Assembly (NCBI GenBank): GCA_022578965.1
Contig: MU400516.1
Location: forward strand, 310,001-374,000
Source: Xylaria sp. FL1777
Taxonomy: Eukaryota; Ascomycota; Sordariomycetes; Xylariales; Xylariaceae
DNA length: 64,000 nt
Direction of reading: 5' to 3'
The notes under the pieces are model-generated. The model saw only the letters and a list, made by a program, of their open reading frames with translations, was not told the origin of the DNA and searched no databases. Below are positions 9,864-20,863 of the stretch, piece by piece; position 1 is the first letter of the stretch; each line of letters opens with the position of its first letter. The position numbers and the translations under genes were made by a program.

Positions 9864-12800
9864 TGTGATTTTGTGTGTAATATATAGTTAACAAAAAGAA
9901 CAATCGCTCGTCCCTGCGAGACGGTTGCCTGTATAGTTAGAAGTGCTTCACGAACTAAGTCTATGAGTTTGCAGTTCGGGACAGGAATGAAGCAATCTGG
10001 AGAAGAAAAGTGTATGGAGGCCAGCTATCGAAGAAAAGGAATCTTCGAGGCCGGAGACGGGAGGAAGGTCAGGGTTTTGAATACTAAGCGCCCTCGGGTG
10101 TACTACGAGCTCATCCGACCTTCTCTAAGGCTTCTGCATAGGCGGGTAGCTAGTGGGGATGGCACAACGCTCGACATGCAATGAGATCGCTCACGGTGGG
10201 CTGGGGTCCTCGTGGTCAACTCGATGGACTGCCTCTGATAGGGTGGCTAGAAAGAACCCCAATCTCGGGTGGGCGAATCTAGTGTGGATAGGCGCCGTAG
10301 GAAACGGGATGACACCGCGCAACAAGTTGATGGTATCGGAACTCCCAGATCAGCAAGTGATTCAAGTTTCACGGGCTTCTGGAACAAGTTGCAGATATCC
10401 AAGACGCAGGACAGTTAAGACAAGCACGACAGAAAGTTCATCAAGAGCAGAGAAGGGGGAGGAAAGTCGGCACCCGTAGTGAGTATTTCACGAGCATAAG
10501 AGGGGATGGATGGCACTATCGGACGAGAAGGGAGGAAAGCGAAATGATAGGTAACGGATACTCTTGGGACCAGTCAAGCAGGTATGCAGTACTTCAGCCA
10601 TGGTTATTCAACAGAGCAAATTAAGGTGGCATACCGTACCTAGACAAGAGAGTGGCCATCACCCGGGAGTAGCGTAGACATGTACTGCATACTTTGGCCA
10701 GAGGACAGAGGACAGAGGGCATGGCGACTGGGCGTTACCGCCGCCCCCAATCACCATCGCAATCAACACGTCCAACAGGTCCAGCCTGCCGGGATGCAAT
10801 GGCGACTATCTCGACGAAGTTGCGGACAACGGCTGAGGATGGGGGGTGAGTTGGCCCAAAGAGCATAAGAGACCGGGTACTGGCCGGGGGATGTGGGCAG
10901 GGGTCCCTCTCGGCGACGAGCGGAGAGTTGGAGAGACGGCTCTGGTTGGACCAGCAGCTGGCAAGGGAGAAGCCGGCGCCAGAGGACAGCGCTTCGCAGT
11001 GACGCTAAGGCACCCTGGTCGCCGATCCTCACCTTCTCATAGGCCAAGCCCGTCCGTGTGCTGCATGCAAGAGCTCGAGCATCCACCAATCACAACGCCC
11101 TGGGACGTGATGTCGCCAACCTCGTGCAGGCTCGTGCAGACTCGTGCATGCCATCAAGTTGAGCCTGGCGGTAAAGTACATCGGAGGTGTATTACACCAC
11201 GTATACTACTACGAGGTCCAGAGTGCGGTGTATGTAGCGTAGTAATGAGCCTAGCCAAGACGATCTTTCACTTCCGTCCTTGCAGATTCGAAATCCCGCA
11301 AAATTACCCAATTCCCAATTCGAGTTGTTCTCAATACATAGGTACTTATAACTTGTGCTGTTTATAGAACAGTTCATAAGATTTTTGAAGCCTTCCGTTT
11401 GTGTGGTATCACAATATGCACTAGCAAAGTGTAGGAGGACGACACGACCCTACAAGATTTAAAGTGTACGCTAGGACACACTCGATGCGGCCGTTTTCAT
11501 GGTTCTGGCTGCCATCTTTCGTCGTTGTTGTCGGCCGCATAAATAATTGCCCGAACCGCATTTTCAGACCTAATGTACATATAGTATACTGTACTATAAC
11601 AATCCCAGTACCAGCATCTCATTCCGGCCACTGTTCTCAGCGTTCGGTAAGTGGCAGGTTGCCTTGGGGTCTGAGAATCTGTGTACATGTACGCCGAACT
11701 CAAGCTGCCCAAGACACACGTATATGTGTACGTATAGCATACACACCATTAAGGTATTTTTAGATTGCCATTGAAACGCAGAGTCCAATAGGGTCATACT
11801 ACTAGTGGTAGCTTGGGTGTGATGTAGTAGTGTATTACGCTATCAGTTTCCCAAGCGGTAGTTCCCGTAATTGTGGACGCGAACACCGAGAGACGTCGCT
11901 GGGCCAATGGGAACAAGTAGCACGAGGCTGAATATATATTTAACCTCGTGCAACGTCATTTAGGGGTAATTATTCGCGAATATTGTCACTCTAGTGTCTC
12001 TGATCTCGAGATGAGGGTGGTGGAGGGTATAAAGAGCCACATACTACCGCCTGGGTTCGTGCTGACTGTGTTGAGGAGCTGTACGACTTCTTTCATGTAG
12101 TATATTCAAAACGTTCCAGAAGTTCTATGAAACCCTTGGATGTAGAGTCATTAGCGAAATAAGATAGTATTAAACACTTCCACTTAGATATATCGACATT
12201 ATATTATTAGGGCGTAGGTATAGGAGAGCCTGCCGCTGCGGTAACTCGAGCGCCCTTACCTTCGTCCTGTGCCTTCTCCCGTACTCTCCCCCCCCCCCTA
12301 TCTCTCTCATTTGCTACTTCTTTTCGTTCACTTTTATCTCATCCGCCTCTTCCTTTGCTTTATCTACTGGAATCTAGGCTCCTTGATGCCATATCAAAGT
12401 GATCACCTAAGCGTCGTGACATAAAAGTTCCCGTCAGATTGTGCGAAGGACTAAGCTTTTCTAAAACCCTCGCAGATATAAAATCTTACGAGGGTATTTC
12501 AAGTGCTATATCACCTGCTGCTTTCCTGTTTTCACCTCTAGATGTATACTACTCATTGTAATGATTAAGGAGAACGAAAAAAAAATAAAGTAAGCAAGCT
12601 CACTCGGAGGTCGTCATCGCGGATCGCTATAGCTTTCCCGGCGCAACGATCGATCTTCGTACGCCCACCATATTTTTTCTGAGGGCCTTATTCTCCTTTG
12701 TGGCATTGCTATTCCTGTTGGATCCGTCTTACGAGCCTTGGGAGGGTTTGTAGAACGAATTTTGGCTATAAGTCAGCTGCTATATGATTTAGATACGTCA

Positions 12801-13615
12801 CTACTAACGACAGTTCGGCACTTGCCGTTGCTTTTCTCAATGTACCACTCACATTACTAATGCAATCAGATCGAGGCTGAGACCATCTAACATCCACCAC
12901 CACCCCTGGGTACTGCAGCCTCGCTGGAACATCCTTTAGCTCGTATTTGCTTGACACCTCATCGTTAAGCTCGTCAAGATCTAGGCTATCTCCGTTGTAC
13001 TTGTAGGATAGATTTAGATCATTATTGTCACTTTCTGTCGTAACATCGCTCTTAACAGAAGTACTTCAACACCCGTAATTTCTTCGGCTACTTCTTTGCT
13101 GTAATCGTCGGTACAACACACCCCAGAGCACGTATTCGTTTGTACTTTCCCCTACCACCTTTCTTTATGTAGAACATGAGTTCTTTCATGTGTCCATCTA
13201 TTCGATCCCTCAACCCTTCGTAGATTGCCGTAAACATCCGAAGCTAAAACTAGGTCGCTCACTTAGTTCCTTAGCCCCTATTATTAGTAGTATAATTGTA
13301 TCTAAAAATGATACTAGCTACGATTATGCGCTCAATCAAGAACACTAGTTCTTCACCGAAGACCGTCTTCGAATGCCATACTCAAATCCTCGTCATCTTC
13401 TACCTACTGGAATGATTGCTTATATTTGCCTAGATAGAGCTTACGGCTAGATATGTCTTGATGTGCTCAGCTCTTTCGATTATTTAGCTCTTCTTCTTCT
13501 TCAACGCATCACTACCCCCCCTTCGGCCACCGGCTCCCCGCTTGTTGTGGAGAGGAGGCGCTAGACTGCCGTCGTTTTAAATAAACATAAATGATTGTCT
13601 CGGTCAAAAGCTACC

Positions 13616-13868
13616 GTCCCGGAGTGAATAGATAGCCCGTAAGCAGTCACATAGTAGGTAGAAAAGGGGTCAGTAGTCGTATATGTGTGGGTGGGTTGGT
13701 TAATTGGCCTCTAGGGCTTTCCCAATATCAGTTGGGCTGTCAGAGGTTATTGTCCCGGAGTGAATGGGTAGCCCTACGCAGTCACATAGCAGGTAGTAAA
13801 GGGGTCAGTAGCCATATATGGGTGTGTAGGTTGGTCAATTGGCCCCTGGCCTTCCCAATGGTAGTTGG
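13616..13868. repeat. Two imperfect direct repeats of about 118 bp
   Basis: Unit 1 (13616-13735) and unit 2 (13752-13868) both start GTCCCGGAGTGAAT and share AGTCACATAG, AGGGGTCAGTAG, GGTTGGT and CCCAAT blocks in order. They differ at many single positions, and several differences are T in unit 1 where unit 2 has C (ATAGTAGG/ATAGCAGG, GTAGTCGT/GTAGCCAT, GGTTAATT/GGTCAATT). That bias is the kind left by C-to-T mutation of duplicated DNA in fungi. Confidence 0.7.
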
Positions 13869-13901
13869 TAGGAATAGCCCATATATATACACCAATCCCA
13901 C

Positions 13902-14003
13902 TATATAGACCCTAGGGGTCTATATGTGACTATATCACCTGACATGGGCGGACAACCCAGTATATAGGCCCTAGGGGTCTATATGTGACTATGTCATCTG
14001 ACA
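13902..14003. repeat. Pair of 43-bp direct repeats around a near-palindrome
   Basis: Copies at 13902-13944 and 13961-14003 differ at only about four positions. Each contains CCCTAGGGGTCTATATGTGA, so the core is close to palindromic (AGACCCTAGGGGTCT in copy 1). They lie directly after the 118-bp repeats and probably belong to the same decayed element. Confidence 0.65.
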
Positions 14004-15228
14004 GTCTCTATCATTTCGTAAGACCGACGGGTGTACTCAAAACTTTCAGTGAATTCTTGTCTAACTCTGGGGTACGGGGCCTTGAGTCGGCACTACGATG
14101 TGAAACTTGGGGAGACAACACTGAGAGAAGCTCTTCTGATTCCAAGGAGCTAGAATCAGATGTCTCTACTACCTAAGTCAGTAAATTTTAATGCTAATAG
14201 GGTTTCTTCTAATGCACTTGATCCTACTTGTAAACAGTCACCGTAAGTCAAAGCAGGAGATCGGCAGTCTCGTTCGCAGCCTCCTCCTCGTTCGCAGGAA
14301 CACGTAGGAACACTTAGCTAGCCGATACGCTTTTAATCGCATGGAATACCTACATACTTTGGAGAATACTAGAGCTAAACTTAAGTCCCTAGTGTTTGTT
14401 GGATTGCCTCGCCGGACTGTTTGTTTACCCGAGTAGTTAAAGCGTGATCATAAACCAACAACTTAGAGCCATTATCGCTTGAATATAACCTCGCAGTGAC
14501 CCTTTACACCTGATCATTCATAGCAGAGGCTAAATAGCAGCGTCAAAGTGCATGTTCAAAAAATAGGGTACTAACTACGCTATATATATAGTATCACGAT
14601 CATCAATAACATGTGCATTTAAGACTGGATATGTCACCTAAGTAGCTGCTCTTCTGATCCTGATATCATGTATAAGTAAAGATTAATCTGGCAGAGATAC
14701 AAGTAGCTTGTATCTCTTCAGACTGATGTAGCCGAATAATGAATTGCAATATACTAGCTTGGATATTATATTCTACACGTATATTGCTGGTTCCCTGTAC
14801 AACAACCGCGAAAAGCCCGTATGATAGGTCTATAGAGTTAACTTGGTTAGCAAGCATGTCTATAAGTGGCATTGTCGAAGTCCTGAGATAACTACGGCCC
14901 CACTATCAAACACTGCGATGATCCTTGAAGGATAGTATTCAGACCAAATTGCCATCTAGAGACAAACAATTTTACTGAAGTAAAGCCTGAACTTTCGCGA
15001 CTTCTATCCCTAGATATATATAATTACATAGCGTTGACTATAATAATAACATGTCATAAAGAGCTCATTATTACCACTTATATAAGTGTCGGACCGATAA
15101 TCTTACTCCGTGTTTGGGCTCGGTCAACTACACTACCTCCGGAAACCTTAGAAAGTGGGCCGGCTACGATATACTACTAAGGCCCCGTCTTAGTTCAGTT
15201 TTAGGGCTGGGCCGTACATCGATCAATC

Positions 15229-15331
15229 GGCCTCGTGGCCCAATGGTAAGGCGTCTGACTACGAGAGAGACTCGCAAAACGAGTCCTTCACGGGAATCAG
15301 GAGATTCTGGGTTCGAGACCCAGCGAGGTCA
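15229..15331 (+). tRNA. tRNA-Arg (anticodon ACG) with a 31-base intron
   Basis: The acceptor stem GGCCTCG pairs with CGAGGTC, with one G-T pair. The D arm, an anticodon stem TCTGA/TCAGG, and a T arm CTGGG-TTCGAGA-CCCAG all fold. The anticodon loop reads CT-ACG-A with the anticodon at 15261-15263, which specifies arginine (CGU after A34-to-I editing, also CGC/CGA). A 31-base intron at 15265-15295 sits in the canonical place after nucleotide 37. Without it the tRNA is 72 bases, with A15331 as discriminator. The intron contains a perfect GACTCG/CGAGTC hairpin with a CAAAA loop. A TTTT run at 15334-15337 is the RNA polymerase III terminator. CCA is not encoded, as expected in a eukaryote. Confidence 0.93.
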
Positions 15332-15333
15332 AC

Positions 15334-15337
15334 TTTT
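15334..15337 (+). terminator. RNA polymerase III terminator of the tRNA
   Basis: Four Ts, three bases after the discriminator base, followed by more T-rich sequence. Confidence 0.75.
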
Positions 15338-15506
15338 CTTTTGGCCAGCTTCATGACAATTCGACGTTCTGGACAAGATCAATTTTTTTGCCCTTTTTTG
15401 GATTTCTTTTGTGGTGCATGTGATAACTTACCCCATTCAGACCCATTGAAGGCTGACTTGCTTCCGTGACATTTGAAAGTGGAATAGCGGGGCGCTTATG
15501 CAGCCT

Positions 15507-15514
15507 TCACGTGA
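15507..15514. promoter_or_regulatory. TCACGTGA palindrome (E-box type)
   Basis: A perfect 8-base palindrome matching the Cbf1/bHLH core. A second copy lies at 15635-15642. Only the sequence match is seen; binding is inferred. Confidence 0.35.
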
Positions 15515-15634
15515 TTGACGCATTTATACCTGATCAACCTGTCTAGTAGTAATCTTTATTGGTTGCATCAAGTCACATGATAGTTGCATTAAAAAACTGT
15601 AAGGAAGCAGCCTTAGACAGAATGGACTATCGTA

Positions 15635-15642
15635 TCACGTGA
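15635..15642. promoter_or_regulatory. TCACGTGA palindrome (E-box type), second copy
   Basis: The same palindrome as at 15507, followed by CCAAT on the plus strand. The pairing of this site with CCAAT suggests an old promoter, but no gene start is visible beside it. Confidence 0.35.
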
Positions 15643-15947
15643 CCAATTTTGAGAGAATTAGTCTATGATATTTACCGTTTTGTAAAAAGTAGTAATGTTG
15701 TCTTTAAACACAGTACTATAGATGCGTTGGTGACATGGCATACTGAGGGGTTTGGTTTGTAGACGAATGCCCCCACATAGCCTTTAAACGACTATAATGA
15801 CCTGTTGCTGGAGTGGACAATCAAGACAGACGCATGGAACCTTAACGATGTCCAGATATCAAGACATGAATGAAGAGACGAGCCCATGGGAGCTTCGTGT
15901 GTGGGTATTATACTATTATTAGATTAGTCATTTTAGTGTATCCGTCA

Positions 15948-17602
15948 TCATTTCCTTGTCTTCCGCGCGTGCTTCACAAGGTTTTCTATGACACCCTCGA
16001 ACGCCTCCCTGTCGCCGATTCTCTCATCTGTGCGCTTCTTCCAATATTCGTGCACCTCGTTTGCCAAGACCTCCATCTCTTTTAATTTCCTCACGTGCTG
16101 TTGAAGTTCAATGTCGGTCATTCCTCTCAGGGCCTCTTCTGTCGTGGCGCATAACTGTTTTGCTGCAACTAAATCGAATTCCGGGATTTGGTGAGGAGCC
16201 TTCCGCTTTTTCGAGCCAGACCTGGGTTTCTCCTTACCTTGGGAGTCAACCGAGATAGACGATCCGTTGGCATCTGATTTTCGTAGTCGAGACACGGAGC
16301 GTGAGTCTGTTGAAGTTCGAATTGAACCATTCGACGTGATTCGATGAAGAGATGGGAGGACTAATTTTTTTTGTTTGGATGCAGGTAGAATTTCGTCCAG
16401 GTCCACAGGCACCCCGAGTGATACTAAGAAAAGTCTCCTGATGCGAGAACGGATCCAGTCAGGAGGTTGAAGAGGAGGCGGTGCAGCTAACTGTGACCAT
16501 AACGATGCGCTCCTCGGGTTGAAGAATATGGGGTTATCATTTGGAGGTGACGGTAAAGGAGGAATTTCGAGTACGTCAGGTGGGTATAATGCATCCAAGT
16601 AGGGGTCGGAGGCGGCCAAGATGTCTTCAGAGTCTAGCCCGTCGAGATCTAATATTGGCTTTGAACACGCAGGAGTCAGCATGGCTGTGATAAGGCTATC
16701 TGAGAAGGGCACTAGACATACAAAGGAAGGTATAGAGATTTGTGGCTGGTTTATCACCGATTGAGCAGCTGTGAGTTCATCGGCCTGCTGAAAGCCATCA
16801 TCAAAATCGCCGAAATCAGCATCTTCGCCGCCCTCTTCGAATTCGTCAAAGTCGTCACCAAAATCGTCATCAGTGTCATTCGTTTCCTCGCCACGAAGAC
16901 TCGTGATTGATTTGGCTGCTGAGGATTTTCTCCGTCTATGTGTGGATGGATGCTTCAATACTTGATTCACAGCCGTGTCATCTACGAAGGCACGGTCAAT
17001 TGCAGTGTGGGTTTTAGGAGGACTTGGTTGCCGTACCGGTGTCTTGTGTGCTGGCGTCTAGCGAAGCAGGAATAGGGTTGGCCTCACCAGTGCCATCGGG
17101 TTTCCGAATGATATCTGGCGTGGCATCTGCTTGATGTAAGTGTTCATTGTGGTTGTGAGTCGAAGACCCAGGTGCGTCGTCAGTCTCGTCGACTACCGTT
17201 TTGGGAATGGCAGCGTCTTGGGGTGCAGCAGTATGGTTGGTTGAGGGAGGCGAAGACTGTTCGTCGTCTTGTACAATGGCTATTTCATCTGGGGAGGCGT
17301 CCTCTGTTCTTTTATCGTAAGCCTCCGTGCCGGGGACTTCTCCGTAGGAGGGCTGATCATCTACTTTCTCGACTCGGGTTCTAGGTATGGGGGAAACGGC
17401 CCGGGCATTATCTCTAGGGGATGACTGAGCATCGGAATAGTGCTCATCTGAATCAGAGGCTGCTGTGCCAACGTATGTTAGGGCGTGAGAGGAGGTCTTA
17501 GACGAGGGAAATGGGCTTACCCAATTCGTGCGCGCCAGGGTCTTCGGTCCCCGTCCTCTCGGGCGCTTCGAGGCTAGAGGACGATCTGCGCTCTCTGGAC
17601 AT
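15948..17602 (-). CDS. Laa2/aftiphilin-like clathrin-adaptor accessory protein (DUF5102 type)
   Basis: Three exons: 17602-17521, 17447-17088 and 16981-15948, 491 residues from the ATG at 17602 (MSRERRSSSS). Intron 1 runs GTAAGC...TTCAG (an in-frame alternative acceptor would start exon 2 at 17462). Intron 2 is GTGAGG...GTAG, 106 bases, and restores frame across two stops. Residues about 30-170 are acidic and disordered. A highly acidic stretch near 175-200 repeats DFGDDFDEF and ADFGDFDDGF, the type of motif that binds the gamma-ear of AP-1 and GGA adaptors. The conserved C-terminal half ends in a predicted helix (VRKLKEMEVLANEVHEYWKKR). Such proteins act with AP-1 at the trans-Golgi network and endosomes. 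The family call rests on the acidic motifs plus layout and is moderately secure. Confidence 0.68.
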
Positions 17603-18630
17603 GATGAGCGATGTAGTGCCAGATACCAAACCCGATATTGCACACTCGCGATGGAGAATCAATGAGTGGTCGGGATGCAGAATGGCATTGAGTTGGAAGG
17701 GTCAAATGCTCAGTGGTGGCGCCGTAAGATGGCTGAGGGGTAGAAGGAGCGGCTCAGCTAGCAGGATGGGAGGTGTTCGGATGGAGAGTAGGTAGTTTGG
17801 AAAGAGATGGGACGATTGCTGAGGGTTGCGGTGGATTGAAGCTTATGGTTTATGGAACTACCTAAATTAATAGGACTCTCAATCATGGAGGTATGTAGTC
17901 TGGTCCCTTGAGGCTAATACATGTAATGGGTACTCGGGATCGGGATTGTAGCTAGAGGATCGGAGACACTAGGTAGACGCCAACATTGAACCTGCTTGGA
18001 GGATGAAGCTGGAGCACGCCTACGCAGTACGTAGTAGTAGGTAGTGTAGGTGTAAGTATAGCCAGGTACGAGTCTACTACGGGAGAGACATCCATAGTTA
18101 ATGGATCGACAGGCTTTACCTGGCAGTCTAGACCGCCCCGCCCGGATCAATTAGATGACTATACTGGAAACGTCTAAGCCGATCTCAACTATCACTGATC
18201 AGATGGGTTTTACCGTCCTGAATCGGAATGGGCCTGAGCCTAGCCTGAGCCTAGCCTGAGAAAGACCCGCTTTTGCATAAACTAAAACGAACGAGGACTT
18301 GCATAACTTCCGAGTTTCAATAACCGGCGTCGTGATATTACCGTAAATGCACTAAAGTAAGTCGAAAGTGACAGTTTTATTCCAAAACGGATTCAACAGG
18401 ACCGTACGAGTGGAACTTCCTAGGAAGTTGCTCTACAATCGACAGAACGCTAAGGCAAGAAAGCGGAATATAAACATAGCAGCAAAGACAATTATAAGCA
18501 ATCCAGCCCTTGCTTGCATTGAGTATATGCTAACATCGCACGAGATAGATGGCACAAAGAAAACGGTCCAACTCCAAATCTATGTCCGTCATAAAAACAT
18601 AAAAACTCCGTCAAGAGCACACAGCAATCA
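17603..18630. other. Divergent promoter region
   Basis: About 1 kb between the starts of the Laa2-like gene (minus) and the 282-residue gene (plus). An 11-base direct repeat (CCTGAGCCTAG, about two and a half copies) lies at 18232-18260. An ORF at 18368-18634 (88 codons) stays open just before the next gene but looks like leader sequence: it is A-rich, Lys/Arg/Asn-rich and has no motif. Confidence 0.5.
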
Positions 18631-19599
18631 ATGACCATGGTCAACATCGCGACCACTCACGGCGAACTTATCAGCGTTCTCTTGGAGTTGTACACCCTCC
18701 TCACTGGTCTCGGCGCCGTCCCAGCTGAAAACTTGTATCTGCCTGACCCGAACACAGGCACTCATCCCACGGGCGCGCTCAACACAGCCGCCGCCGCCGC
18801 CGCTGGCTTCGCGCCCGAAGCAGTCCAGCTCATGAACGCGCTACCTTACCTGACTGCTGACCGACACGAGATGTATGTTGAGCTGCTGGGGAGCACGTAT
18901 CCTGTTACGTACCTTGGCGAAGACCTAGACGAGGGCTACTTCCTCGGCTCCCGCGAGTTGTTGAACGATGTTGAGATGACGCCCACGGCTGTCCAGCTGA
19001 CCTGGAGTGAGATCTACGGGACGGTATTCATCTACGATACAGCGACGAGTAAGTGGGTTAATCCTAATGTTTAGCAATGAGGGGGTTTTTTTCTTTCCCC
19101 TTTTTCCTTGTTATTTTTCTTCATGCGCTCGCTCCTTGTCTTACGCCCGTGTATTTCTTTCTTTCTAGAACTTCTCACGCCTTGGGTACCCTTCGAGAGC
19201 CCAGATGAAGTAGACGACTACTCTCACCTCGCCGGCGCGTCGCCCCGCGAGGTCTTATCACCAATCATCGATAACTACCGCAAGCTTAGATACCTTGCTA
19301 GCCCGATGGGCGTTGATTGGGCCGATCGCTTATACGCCGGCTCGGGGGGCGTGCGACCCGACGGCTGGGGTGCTCACGAGCAGGGAATGTGGGAGGCGTC
19401 GTACGCCGTCTGGGAGGCAACCATGAAGTTGAGAGACCTGTATCTCGAGTGTGGGTGGGACGTGGACGCCGTGGAACAGAGGAGTTTCAGTCTAGATGAA
19501 TTCCTCGCCAGACGAGACGTCTATTGGAAGGATGTTGTAGAACCACTGCTTGAAGCTCAGGATCGTGCTAGGGAAGATACTTATCTGAGAGATCTTTAG
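18631..19599 (+). CDS. Unknown conserved fungal protein, 282 residues
   Basis: Two exons, 18631-19048 and 19169-19599, joined by a 120-base intron (GTAAGT...TTTCTAG, with a long pyrimidine tract before the acceptor). The protein starts MTMVNIATTHGELISV; a second ATG two codons later (18637) has the better context (ACCATGG). It is soluble, acidic and lacks a signal peptide or membrane span. Aromatic-rich stretches recur (WSEIYGTVFIYD, TPWVPFESPDE, WEASYAVWEATMKLRDLY). The arrangement recalls hypothetical proteins that are multi-copy in Sordariomycetes, but I recognise no catalytic motif or named domain, so the function is left open. An Ala run (residues about 51-56) is coded by GCC repeats. 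Confidence 0.8.
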
Positions 19600-20863
19600 T
19601 TACGTGTCGATGGGATGAGTGTGACCATTCAGTTCTACTTTTGTTCGGAAATTTCAAGTTCCATGCTTTTATTCATACAAGATGTTAGGCATCGATCACT
19701 CTAGGACTACATAATTTTCTTATGTGCCCTCTTTACGACGCGCTTCACCATGGTCACTGTCAGAGTCGTCGTGGTAGGCGCATCTGTCACGGTCGCTGGT
19801 ACCACCGCCATTGTTGTCAGCTGCGAATCATAGTCTGCCGTCGGCTCGTTCGTCTCAGCTTGCTGCCGTCGCAACATTCCCAGTTCCTCACTGCAGTCCT
19901 TTGACTTTCATCGCTCATACCCCAATTCCGCTTCGATCTCCTCATCTATTGCGAGGCCTGTCGAATTGCCTTAATGTTTGAATGTATGGCAAGTCAGCTT
20001 AAGAAACCAAATAATATTACCCAGAGTATTTGCAAGAAATTGTTAATAAATGTAAATGAGCGGTATGGATGTAGTGTCTTCCATAATTTCTGCCTTCTCT
20101 ATACCGTGGATATAAGCTAATAACTTGGAACTTCCTTAAGTGACTTCGGGATCGGGGTGCATAAAATATAAAACTGGTGGCACGGGTACAATTGGATTCA
20201 GTTGACGGCTAAAACCTAACCTTGAACGGTTCGAGGACCGTTTTGATCTACATAAATAATGCATAAATGTAGCTCCTCAGTCACCTGACTGACAATGGGG
20301 TGAGCCGAGCCTGAGCAAAATCGTGCACGGACTGCGAGATGCTTCAGATACTTATGCAGGTGTGGTCCAAGCTCTAAACACGCCGACTCAATTGTCAGCC
20401 ACCTGTCGCCGCTGTTCCAGCTGCCTGCCACAGACTGTGACAGCGCGTAGCGTACCTACCTCGAAGCTGCCGATGAGCCAGCCAGTCGCGCAAAAGTTGG
20501 CTGTTAATACATAGAGCTATTAGCAGGTACCATTTTCTACCTAGTATTTTCCATATTGTCAACGCGACGGACGGAGGTGTTGGTCAGACAACCCTCGACT
20601 CTAATATTTCATTCAACACTGCAGCCTGACCTGCCTGTTCTACATGTTTGTCCTGCCGCCATTCACGAAGCCAGACATCTGATCACCGCCCCGAGAACCC
20701 GACCCGGCTCTGTCGACCGGTCCTCTCCTCCATCCGCTGCGACCTGGGATGAGTGCATAGCTAGCTACTGTAACGGGCCGCTGATTGAATTGTTGCATTC
20801 CCACCTCGACACCCCGTCACAGCCGCCTCTGCGCGCGAGCCAACTGCATTCCAGAACCACGTC
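19600..20863. other. Intergenic region upstream of the Nsp1 gene
   Basis: About 1.26 kb with no supported gene. Short ORFs near 19722-19904 and 20216-20514 overlap on opposite strands and have no motif. The last 300 bases (20560-20863) stay open in one frame but are Pro/Ser/Thr-rich leader-like sequence, the likely promoter and 5' UTR of the nucleoporin gene. Confidence 0.5.

Larger units (their letters stand above)
9864..15228. other. Gene-poor, AT-rich region with diverged repeats
   Basis: About 5.4 kb without an intact gene. Short ORFs around 10150-11370 overlap on both strands and carry no motif. From about 11900 the DNA is AT-rich. A stretch read on the minus strand at about 12770-13020 keeps an open frame with acidic, plausible protein-like sequence (DSLDLDELNDEV) flanked by stops, as expected of an old element. 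A run of 11 C residues lies at 12288-12298. Two sets of direct repeats at 13616-14003 are listed separately. I read the region as decayed mobile-element DNA, but no transposase or reverse transcriptase can be recognised. Confidence 0.5.
15332..15947. other. Intergenic region between tRNA-Arg and the Laa2-like gene
   Basis: About 600 bases, AT-rich, with no coding signal. It contains two copies of the palindrome TCACGTGA (15507-15514 and 15635-15642), the core seen by Cbf1-type basic helix-loop-helix factors. Because the next protein gene ends here on the minus strand, these sites are not obviously in a promoter. Confidence 0.5.

Noticed and set aside
10846..11367. 173-codon plus-strand ORF in the gene-poor region
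   Set aside because: It overlaps a similar-sized minus-strand ORF, has no motif, and its sequence runs through short GC-rich repeats (CTCGTGCAG).
13616..14003. CRISPR-like array
   Set aside because: There are only two copies each of two unrelated units, without regular spacers, and the genome is eukaryotic.
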